From an uncultured Johnsonella sp. (GTDB lineage: Bacteria; Bacillota; Clostridia; Lachnospirales; Lachnospiraceae): a DNA stretch of 22,207 nucleotides. This document shows, one piece after another, positions 15,855-22,207 of the stretch. The position numbers and the translations under genes are program-made. The stretch is from assembly GCA_900766185.1 (NCBI GenBank), contig CAAFUL010000044.1, positions 1 through 22,207 on the forward strand, given 5' to 3'. Each line of letters starts with the position of its first letter. Within the stretch, counting starts at the first letter, position 1. The notes beneath the pieces were generated by a model. It was given only the letters and a program-made list of their open reading frames with translations, was not told the origin of the DNA and did not search any database.

Positions 15855-17444
15855 ATGGGTTCGTTAAAGCTTCGAAAACCTTACATATATGTATATTTAC
15901 CGGGATTTATCTTATTACTTGCAGCCATACTTTTACATTCTGTAGATGTGTTTGTGGCGGTGATAGAAAGTAAAGATGAATTTTTAACCTATAAATATGC
16001 ATTTATAGTTATAGTCCTCTTGTCTATTATAGGGACTTTTTTGCGTATTTATAAAAAACTTAAAGTACATCTTAGCTTTCTTTTTATAGTACTTTCTTTG
16101 GGATTTGTATATATGCAGGTATTCATAGGTTTATCCGCACCGGATGAACCGAGCCACTATATAAGTTCCTATAAGCTTTCTTCAAGTCTTATGGGTATAA
16201 AGGCGGTAGATGATAAGGGCTATGTACTTCTTTATGAAGATGCAATTTATCTTGAAGATAGCTATAATGACCCTATGAATGAAGTTGTACTCGGCTTTAA
16301 ACTTACCGAGGAAAGCTTAAAGTCAGCCCATGATTGGAAAAAAAACACAACACAATACGGTATAGATAAGAACGGTACATATATTTCAAGGCATATACCG
16401 GTAAACACAAGCCCTTTGATATACCTGCCGCAGGCACTTGGTATGAGCCTTGCAAGGGTTCTGCACTTAAGTGCTGTAAATATGCTTGACCTTGCAAAGC
16501 TTTTTAATCTGTTATTTTTTGCCCTGATCATGGCATACAGCATAAAGATCTTGCCCTTTGGAAAGTATATAGTATACGGTCTTAGTTTACTTCCCATGAC
16601 CTTACACCTTGCGGCTTCTATGTCCTATGATGCCTTGATAATAGCTTTGTATACATTATTCATATCAAAAATACTGGCATTATCAAGAAGCAGCGCAAAA
16701 GTTAAAATAAAAGACATAGCTTTTTTGTGCATAATCATTGCAATATGCGGTCCTTGCAAGATAGTATACTCACTCTTGGTACTGTTTTACTTTATAATTC
16801 CAAGATCGAAGTTTAAGAAGCTTTCTCATTATTTGCTTGGTTTTGCTGCTGTGTTTTTAAGTATGTTTTTAGCAATGTATCTGGTAAATGCGGCAACTAT
16901 TCTCTCTTATACCAGTCTTGAAAGCGGACAGGAGTTTGGCAATGTAAAGCAGTCTTACGGACTTATAGAAGTGCTTACTTGGCCTTCTCTTTTGATTAAG
17001 ATGTTTTATAATACCTTTTTATATGAGTTTGATAATTATCACATGGGATTTATAGGTGCAAGCCTCGGAAACCTTGACGAGATACTTTCCGTACCCTATG
17101 CCATAGTATGCTGTTATAGCTTGGGGCTTGTAGCCCTTTCATTAAATGATAAAAACAATCTAAGACCTCCGGAAAAGCTTTGGATGGTATTAGTGTGTCT
17201 GGGAGTGATATTCGGACTTGAACTTAGTATGCTTGTAGCATGGACAGACAGGAATTCAAAAATAATAGAAGGGGTGCAGGGAAGATACTTTATACCTATA
17301 GCGACTCCTTTGCTGATGACTTTGAATACAAAGTACATAGATATAAAATTTGATATAAATACCGTAGTAATACATAGTTTTGTATTTATGCAAGCTTATG
17401 GGCTGATACGATTATTTGCAACGGTATGTCTTAGAATTAATTAA
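15855..17444 (+). CDS. DUF2142 GT-C-like membrane glycosyltransferase
   Basis: A 529-residue polytopic membrane protein with roughly 10-12 hydrophobic segments. The third segment ends in a loop with APDEPSHY (95-102), an acidic pair in the position of the GT-C catalytic Asp. The region near 473-482 reads GVQGRYFIPI, the C-terminal hallmark of DUF2142. GT-C enzymes use polyprenyl-phosphate sugars on the outer face of the membrane, which fits the preceding sugar-phosphate-lipid synthase and DUF2304 pair; the trio resembles GacI/J/L. The start at 15855 follows AAGGGAG; an ATG at 15850 is out of frame and closes at once. It could alternatively be a Wzy-like polymerase, but the DUF2142 hallmarks make a side-chain transferase more likely. 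Confidence 0.8.
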   Translation: MGSLKLRKPYIYVYLPGFILLLAAILLHSVDVFVAVIESKDEFLTYKYAFIVIVLLSIIGTFLRIYKKLKVHLSFLFIVLSLGFVYMQVFIGLSAPDEPSHYISSYKLSSSLMGIKAVDDKGYVLLYEDAIYLEDSYNDPMNEVVLGFKLTEESLKSAHDWKKNTTQYGIDKNGTYISRHIPVNTSPLIYLPQALGMSLARVLHLSAVNMLDLAKLFNLLFFALIMAYSIKILPFGKYIVYGLSLLPMTLHLAASMSYDALIIALYTLFISKILALSRSSAKVKIKDIAFLCIIIAICGPCKIVYSLLVLFYFIIPRSKFKKLSHYLLGFAAVFLSMFLAMYLVNAATILSYTSLESGQEFGNVKQSYGLIEVLTWPSLLIKMFYNTFLYEFDNYHMGFIGASLGNLDEILSVPYAIVCCYSLGLVALSLNDKNNLRPPEKLWMVLVCLGVIFGLELSMLVAWTDRNSKIIEGVQGRYFIPIATPLLMTLNTKYIDIKFDINTVVIHSFVFMQAYGLIRLFATVCLRIN

Positions 17445-17461
17445 GAAGAAAAGGGAGATTT

Positions 17462-20400
17462 ATGAAATACTTTCATGACAATATACTGAAAACTTTAAAA
17501 GGTTGCGGTGGAGACAGTAAAAGACTCTTGGAGGAAAATGATAATCTAAACTACCTGTATGCAACTGCTCCGCACAGAGAGGCTTTCTTTGAATGGCTTG
17601 ATTTGGAAAAAGAATCTAAAGTATTGGTAGTTGCACCGGCAAGCCTTGAGATAATAAAAAGACTCTTATCAAATGAAAGAAAAGTTTATGTACTTGATGA
17701 TGAAAATTTCTTAAAATTATACAAGTATAAATTCAATTCAAGCAACAACTTATACTTATACACAAAGCTTGAGGAACTTTTAGGCGAGGATCTGTCTTTT
17801 GACTATGTTATAATAGCCGGAGAGGGAGAGTACGAGCCTAAGTACCTGATCGAAAGCATAAAGCCTAGGATGAATACAGGCTCAAGACTTATATTTGCCT
17901 GTGATAACAGCTACGGTTTTAAGTACCTGTGCGGTGCAAAGTCCGATCAAAAAAGTTTTTCAAGAAAAGAACTTAAGTTAATGTTTCAAGAGCTGGGATT
18001 TAACGAAATTAATTGGTATTATCCCATGCCCGATTACAGAATGGCAAATGTTATATACAGTGAAAAAAGCAAGCCTAAAAAGGGAGATTTGAGTAACTTT
18101 ATAGCAGCCTATGATTATCCTGCCATAGAAAATGTAAATATAGCAAAAAAATTCGAAGAAATCAATGAAGCCGGAGACTTTGAAGATTTTGCCAACTCAT
18201 TTCTTATTATTACCGGAGCGAAGCTTGAAAAAAATTATATAAAATATAATTATAACAGAGAAGAAAAGTATAGGATCAGAACAAGCATAGAAAGAAAAGA
18301 TGATAAAAAATATGTAGTTAAGAAGGCGTTAAGCGAGGAGGGCATAGAGCATATAAGGAGTTTCGAGCAAAAAAGAAAGCTTCTTACAGAGGAAAATGCT
18401 TCGCTTGATTATATAAAGGCTGATATCAGCGCTGACGGCTACAGTGCAAAGTTCGACTTTATAGAGGGTGAGAGCCTTGCAAAGTCCTTACTTTCTTCTA
18501 TAAAGTCCGGTGAGGATTATGTAGAAAAAATAAATAAGGCTTTTAATGTTATAGACGCCGGAAAGCCTATTTCAAATATAGATGCCATATTTGAAAATTT
18601 CTTGATCAAAGACGGCAGATTTATAGGAATAGATTATGAGTGGGTAGAAGCTAAGCAGCCTCTTTTATATACCAGATATAGAGCCTTGAATGAGTTTTAT
18701 CAAAGTGCTAAAGTAGCACTTAATATAAGTAAAGATGAGTTTTTGGAAAAGTTTAACATAAAAGCTGAGGACAGGAAGCAGTGTGAGGAACTTGAAGCTA
18801 AGTTTCAAAAAAAGGTGCATGGAGATAATCAAAGACTTTATCTTGATAAATACAGAGTAGAGCTTAAAAGCCTTGATAAGCTTTTGGAAATAGAAAAAGA
18901 AAGACCTAAACTTCTAAGAAAACAGGAGATTTTAGAACAGGAAGTAGAAGAAAAGCTTGATATTATCAAGCAGATGAGGGAGGTAAAAAGGCTTACCGAC
19001 AACCATGTAAGAAATCTTGAAACCATGATAACTATGCTTAGAGAAGAAAGTTCCAAGCAGGATATGGTTATACAAAAACTTATGAAACAGGGAGTATTTG
19101 TATACAAGGTAAAAAGAAAAATCAAAAACTTTGTGGATAAAAAATATCCGGTAGGAACTGAGAAAAGAAAGAAACTGAGTTTCTATAAAACAGCCCTTAA
19201 AAATCCCGTTAAGTACTTTTCAAGACTTGGCTCAAAAGAGGGAAGAAACTTACTTGACGGTTATATGAAAATAGGACCTATATATCAAGACTACGGTAAG
19301 CTTAAATTCGAAGTTTTTGAAAAACCCAAGGTAAGTATAGTAATACCTGCTTATAATCAGATAGAGTATACCTACACCTGCCTTGCCTCAATAATAGAGA
19401 ACAGCAAAGGCTGTGAATATGAAGTGATTTTGGCAGATGATTTGTCCACAGATGCGACAAGGTACATAGATAAGTATGTGGAAAATATAGTTATAAGCCG
19501 ACCTGATACCAACAAAGGCTTCCTCCTTAACTGCAATCTTGCCGCAAGTAAGGCAAGAGGCGAGTACATACTTTTCCTCAATAACGATACCAAGGTATGC
19601 AAAAACTGGTTAAGCTCTCTTATAGAGCTTATTGAAAGTGATGAAAGCATAGGAATGGTAGGCTCAAAGCTCGTATATCCCGATGGCAGATTGCAGGAAG
19701 CCGGAGGTATAGTCTGGAGTGACGGATCGGCTTGGAACTACGGAAGAATGGACGATCCCGATAAGTGCGAATATAATTATGTAAAAGAAGTGGACTACAT
19801 ATCCGGAGCTGCCATTATGATAAGGTCTGACTTGTGGAAAAGTATAGGCGGATTTGATGAAAGATATGCACCTGCATACTGTGAAGACTCGGATCTTGCT
19901 TTTGAAGTAAGAAAAGCCGGATACAAGGTAATGTACCAGCCCGAGTCGGTAGTAATACATTTTGAGGGAGTATCGAACGGTACGGATGTGGAAGGTTCGG
20001 GACTTAAGCGCTATCAAGTTGAAAATTCCGAAAAGTTAAAACAAAAATGGGCAAATGAATTTAAGGAGCAGTATAAAAACATAGGTAATCCCGATCCTTT
20101 CAGGGCAAGAGAAAGAAGTAAGGGTAAAAAGATAATTCTCTTTGTAGACCACTATGTGCCTACCTTTGATAAAGATGCCGGTTCAAAAACCACCTATCAA
20201 TATTTGCAGATGCTTGTGAAAAAAGGCTATGTAGTAAAGTTTTTGACAGATAACTTCCTTAGACAGGAGCCTTATACAACTTTGCTCGGAAGAATGGGTA
20301 TAGAGGTTTTATACGGAGACAATATGTATAATGATATCTGGCATTGGATAGAGATACATAAGTCGGATATAAGTCTTGTATACTTTAACAGACCGCACAT

Positions 20401-21229
20401 TACCATTAAGTACATAGACTTTGTAAGAGACAGAACGGATATCAAGATCATATATTACGGGCATGATTTGCACATGCTCAGGGAATACAGAGAATATGAG
20501 CTAAACGGTGATGAAAAGAAACTTGAGGCAAGCAAGTATTGGCGAGGAGTAGAGACGGAACTTATGCACAAGTCTGATATTTCCTACTATCCTTCACAGG
20601 TGGAAGTCGACTATATACATAAAAATATAGACAGAGAATTAAATGTAAAGGCTATTACCGCCTATGTATATGATAACTTTTTAGACAATATAGAAAGAGA
20701 TTTTAGCAAGCGTGAAGGCTTACTCTTTGTAGGAGGATTTGCACATACGCCAAATATTGATGCCGTAAAGTGGTTTATGGAGGAGATTTGGCAAGAAATA
20801 AGGGCTAAGCTTAAGGTAAACTTTTACATAGTAGGCTCAAACCCTCCAAAAGAGATAGTTGATCTGCATAATGAGGCTGAGGGCGTAATAGTAAAGGGCT
20901 ATGTATCTGATGAGGAGCTGGCAAGGATATACCAAAGTGTAAGACTTGTTGTAGTTCCGCTAAGATTCGGTGCCGGAATCAAGGGTAAGGTTATAGATGC
21001 AATGTATAACGGACTGCCTATGGTAAGCACTTCCATAGGTGCTGAAGGCATAATCGGAGCTGATGATATACTCAATGTGGCAGATACAGCCAAAGATTTC
21101 GCAACCAATGTCATAGAGCTATATGAAGATACGAAAAGACTGGAAAACTTAAGTCAAAAAGCAAGTAGCTATGTAAAGGAAAAACATAGCATAGATGCGG
21201 TTTGGAGCATAATAGAAGAAGACTTTTAA
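17462..21229 (+). CDS. Multidomain protein: degenerate methyltransferase, kinase-like, coiled coil, GT2 and GT4
   Basis: A 1255-residue protein. Residues about 40-200 have a Rossmann methyltransferase outline (KVLVVAP, FDYVIIAG, GSRLIFACDNSYGFKYLCG, YYPMPDYRMANVIYS), but the glycine-rich SAM loop is missing. Residues about 230-415 look like a kinase/APH fold: VVKK (K287), FIEGESL hinge, SNIDAIFENF (D374, N379) and IGIDYEW (D391). Residues 440-545 are a charged coiled coil. Residues 622-865 form a GT2 domain (VSIVIPAYNQ, LNNDT at 706-710, GGFDERYAPAYCEDSDLAFE). Residues 890-1255 form a GT4 domain (LLFVGGFAHTPN, RFGAGIKGKVIDAM). The order of the first three parts matches the O-antigen terminator/ruler WbdD; the last two resemble a dual-domain polymerase. 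AAGGGAG precedes the start. It is the last gene before the strong hairpin. Domain calls are good; the joint function is inference. Confidence 0.85.
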   Translation: MKYFHDNILKTLKGCGGDSKRLLEENDNLNYLYATAPHREAFFEWLDLEKESKVLVVAPASLEIIKRLLSNERKVYVLDDENFLKLYKYKFNSSNNLYLYTKLEELLGEDLSFDYVIIAGEGEYEPKYLIESIKPRMNTGSRLIFACDNSYGFKYLCGAKSDQKSFSRKELKLMFQELGFNEINWYYPMPDYRMANVIYSEKSKPKKGDLSNFIAAYDYPAIENVNIAKKFEEINEAGDFEDFANSFLIITGAKLEKNYIKYNYNREEKYRIRTSIERKDDKKYVVKKALSEEGIEHIRSFEQKRKLLTEENASLDYIKADISADGYSAKFDFIEGESLAKSLLSSIKSGEDYVEKINKAFNVIDAGKPISNIDAIFENFLIKDGRFIGIDYEWVEAKQPLLYTRYRALNEFYQSAKVALNISKDEFLEKFNIKAEDRKQCEELEAKFQKKVHGDNQRLYLDKYRVELKSLDKLLEIEKERPKLLRKQEILEQEVEEKLDIIKQMREVKRLTDNHVRNLETMITMLREESSKQDMVIQKLMKQGVFVYKVKRKIKNFVDKKYPVGTEKRKKLSFYKTALKNPVKYFSRLGSKEGRNLLDGYMKIGPIYQDYGKLKFEVFEKPKVSIVIPAYNQIEYTYTCLASIIENSKGCEYEVILADDLSTDATRYIDKYVENIVISRPDTNKGFLLNCNLAASKARGEYILFLNNDTKVCKNWLSSLIELIESDESIGMVGSKLVYPDGRLQEAGGIVWSDGSAWNYGRMDDPDKCEYNYVKEVDYISGAAIMIRSDLWKSIGGFDERYAPAYCEDSDLAFEVRKAGYKVMYQPESVVIHFEGVSNGTDVEGSGLKRYQVENSEKLKQKWANEFKEQYKNIGNPDPFRARERSKGKKIILFVDHYVPTFDKDAGSKTTYQYLQMLVKKGYVVKFLTDNFLRQEPYTTLLGRMGIEVLYGDNMYNDIWHWIEIHKSDISLVYFNRPHITIKYIDFVRDRTDIKIIYYGHDLHMLREYREYELNGDEKKLEASKYWRGVETELMHKSDISYYPSQVEVDYIHKNIDRELNVKAITAYVYDNFLDNIERDFSKREGLLFVGGFAHTPNIDAVKWFMEEIWQEIRAKLKVNFYIVGSNPPKEIVDLHNEAEGVIVKGYVSDEELARIYQSVRLVVVPLRFGAGIKGKVIDAMYNGLPMVSTSIGAEGIIGADDILNVADTAKDFATNVIELYEDTKRLENLSQKASSYVKEKHSIDAVWSIIEEDF

Positions 21230-21235
21230 AAACTT

Positions 21236-21330
21236 AAATAAATAGGGCTGTTGCAAAACAGAGATTGAGTACAAGCTGTGCTGTATTTCGCTTGTGCAAA
21301 AATCTTAAAATGCAACAGCCCTATTTATTT
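21236..21330 (+). terminator. Strong hairpin terminator ending the polysaccharide unit
   Basis: The arm at 21236-21255 pairs perfectly over 20 bp with 21311-21330; the core is GGGCTGTTGCA/TGCAACAGCCC. The 55-base loop contains a smaller stem ACAAGC/GCTTGT (21271-21276 and 21290-21295). The outer part of the stem is AT-rich (AAATAAATA / TATTTATTT), which supplies a U-rich 3' arm. It starts 7 bases after the last stop codon. An overlapping alternative hairpin (ATTTGAGA 21327-21334 with TCTCAAAT 21352-21359) may form instead. The arms closely match those of the hairpin at 2405-2500. Confidence 0.8.
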
Positions 21331-21649
21331 GAGAATTTTTAATAAAAAAACTCTCAAATGTAGTGCAATAAAAGTTATATTTCTAACAAGTATCTGACTA
21401 TTACTGTTGACCGGTTAAATAGATTAATTAAAGGAGTGATTTTTGTATATTATACTAAAAAAATAAATCATATTAAAAAATATTGAAATTATTTTGTATA
21501 CATGTTACTATGACCTAGTAAAAAAGATATAAAGAGCTGTAAGTAAAGATAGATACATTAATGTGAATGTTACATATTAACTGGTTTTGAAAATAAATTA
21601 TTTTATATATTTTAACCAATTATAAAACTGTTGGCAGTTGAAATAATGA
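21331..21649. other. AT-rich gap before the IS remnant
   Basis: No open reading frame of note. It contains the 3' half of an alternative hairpin (to 21359), a plausible promoter at 21483-21511, and a small inverted repeat AACTG-TTGG-CAGTT (21626-21639) just upstream of the transposase remnant that may belong to the element's end. I found no sequence here that would encode the missing HUH-containing N-terminal part of TnpA. Confidence 0.4.
21483..21511 (+). promoter_or_regulatory. Candidate sigma-70 promoter with extended -10
   Basis: TTGAAA at 21483-21488 is followed, 17 bases later, by TACTAT at 21506-21511. A TG dinucleotide one base upstream of the -10 (TGT-TACTAT) gives an extended -10 form. 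It points towards the IS remnant and tnpB, about 270 bases before the tnpB start. AT-rich sequence makes chance matches common, so support is moderate. Confidence 0.45.
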
Positions 21650-21763
21650 TTTAAGAATCATTTTTGGAAAGAACATACATTTTGGATGGAGGGATATTTT
21701 GCTTGTATTGTAGGCAATGTCTCTGAAGAAATGTTAAAGCAATATATAGAAAATCAAGGGTAG
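21650..21763 (+). pseudogene. tnpA: C-terminal remnant of IS200/IS605 Y1 transposase TnpA
   Basis: An open stretch of 37 codons, closed upstream by an in-frame TGA at 21647, encodes the C-terminal end of a TnpA transposase: NHFWKEHTFWMEGYF, then ACIVGNVSEE and QYIENQG before the stop at 21761-21763. The YIENQ tyrosine corresponds to the family's catalytic residue. The N-terminal two thirds, including the HUH metal-binding motif, is absent, and there is no start codon with a ribosome site. The protein cannot be active as a transposase. It lies 17 bases before tnpB, the standard IS605 gene order. The upstream part was therefore probably lost by deletion. Confidence 0.85.
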
Positions 21764-21780
21764 AAAGGCGGGTGAGCTTA

Positions 21781-22207
21781 ATGTTAAAGGCATATAGATA
21801 TAGGATCTATCCAAACAAAGAGCAAGAAATACAGTTAGCAAAGACATTTGGCTGTTGCCGTTTTGTGTATAATCAAACCCTTGCGTACAGAAAAAATGCT
21901 TATGAAAAAGAAAAAAAGTCTGTCAGTAAAACAGATTGTAATAATTATTGCAATAGAGAGCTGAAAAAAGCTTATGAATGGCTAAAAGAAGTGGATAAAT
22001 TTGCTTTAACAAATGCAATTTATAATATGGATAGTGCTTATCAAAAGTTTTTCAAAGAACATGCAGGTTATCCGAAGTTTAAGAGTAAGCACAGTAATCA
22101 TAGATCATATACAACTAATTTTACAAATGGGAATATAACTGTAGATTTTGATAGAGGAAGAATAAAGCTGCCAAAATTAAAAAGGGTAAAAATAAAATTA
22201 CATAGAA
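21781..22207 (+). CDS. tnpB: TnpB/OrfB of IS605 family (5' part, runs off window)
   Basis: This frame is open from ATG 21781 to the window edge (142 complete codons) and encodes the N-terminal domain of TnpB, the RNA-guided nuclease of IS200/IS605 elements. It starts with MLKAYRYRIYPNKEQE, followed by CCRFVYNQTLAYR, then ALTNAIYNMDSAYQKFF and GYPKFKSKH, all standard for the OrfB helix-turn-helix/WED-type N terminus. The RuvC catalytic residues and zinc ribbon would lie beyond the window, so intactness cannot be judged. A GGCGGGTGAG ribosome site precedes the ATG. The partner TnpA is a fragment, so any mobility would need a transposase supplied from elsewhere. The guide RNA and right end are also outside the window. 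Confidence 0.92.
   Translation, partial: MLKAYRYRIYPNKEQEIQLAKTFGCCRFVYNQTLAYRKNAYEKEKKSVSKTDCNNYCNRELKKAYEWLKEVDKFALTNAIYNMDSAYQKFFKEHAGYPKFKSKHSNHRSYTTNFTNGNITVDFDRGRIKLPKLKRVKIKLHR

Noticed and set aside
19664..20017. Reverse-strand reading frame of 117 codons
   Set aside because: It is opposite the GT2 domain of the 1255-residue protein and shows no motifs.
21360..21649. Search for a frameshifted N-terminal half of TnpA
   Set aside because: No HUH-like motif or other TnpA signature was found in any forward frame; deletion rather than frameshift explains the remnant.

Overview
This window is AT-rich DNA with strong AGGAGG-type ribosome binding sites, dense same-strand operons and heavy use of ATA codons. 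That pattern, together with the protein families present, suggests a low-GC anaerobic Firmicute, most likely of the Lachnospiraceae type. The family assignment is inference; no rRNA or other marker gene is present.

Layout. Positions 1-294 hold nothing I can call. A lone reverse-strand LDH2-family malate/lactate-type dehydrogenase (295-1416) faces away from the rest. On the forward strand there follow a corrinoid adenosyltransferase (cobO, 1783-2310), a PfkB/IolC-like sugar kinase (2732-3748) and a dTDP-4-dehydrorhamnose reductase (rfbD/rmlD, 3926-4786). These are separated by AT-rich gaps containing hairpins of a shared GGCTGT type. A gap of about 300 bases after rfbD is filled by an array of roughly 49-base units whose AT-rich box flips orientation midway (4809-5029).

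From 5084 to 21229 the genes run close together on one strand and look like one long transcription unit: glmM (amino-sugar precursor), leuA (2-isopropylmalate synthase, long form), then ten surface-polysaccharide genes. These are a GT8 and two GT2 glycosyltransferases, two MOP/Wzx-type flippases, a further GT2, a polyprenyl-phosphate-sugar-synthase-like GT2, a DUF2304 small membrane protein, a DUF2142 GT-C-like membrane protein, and a 1255-residue multidomain protein. The unit ends in a hairpin with a perfect 20-bp stem (21236-21330).

How the genes fit together. GlmM and RmlD supply UDP-GlcNAc and dTDP-rhamnose precursors. The cytoplasmic GT8 and GT2 enzymes would build lipid-linked chains and the flippases would export them. 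The GT2 + DUF2304 + GT-C trio resembles the GacI/GacJ/GacL side-chain machinery of streptococcal rhamnan polysaccharides. The 1255-residue protein carries, in order, a degenerate methyltransferase fold, a kinase-like fold, a coiled coil, a GT2 domain and a GT4 domain. This order resembles the O-antigen chain terminator/ruler WbdD fused to a dual-domain polymerase. No obvious initiating sugar-phosphate transferase, ABC exporter or Wzy polymerase is visible here.

The right edge (21650-22207) is a broken IS200/IS605-type element: only the C-terminal end of the Y1 transposase TnpA remains, followed by the first 142 codons of TnpB, which runs off the window.
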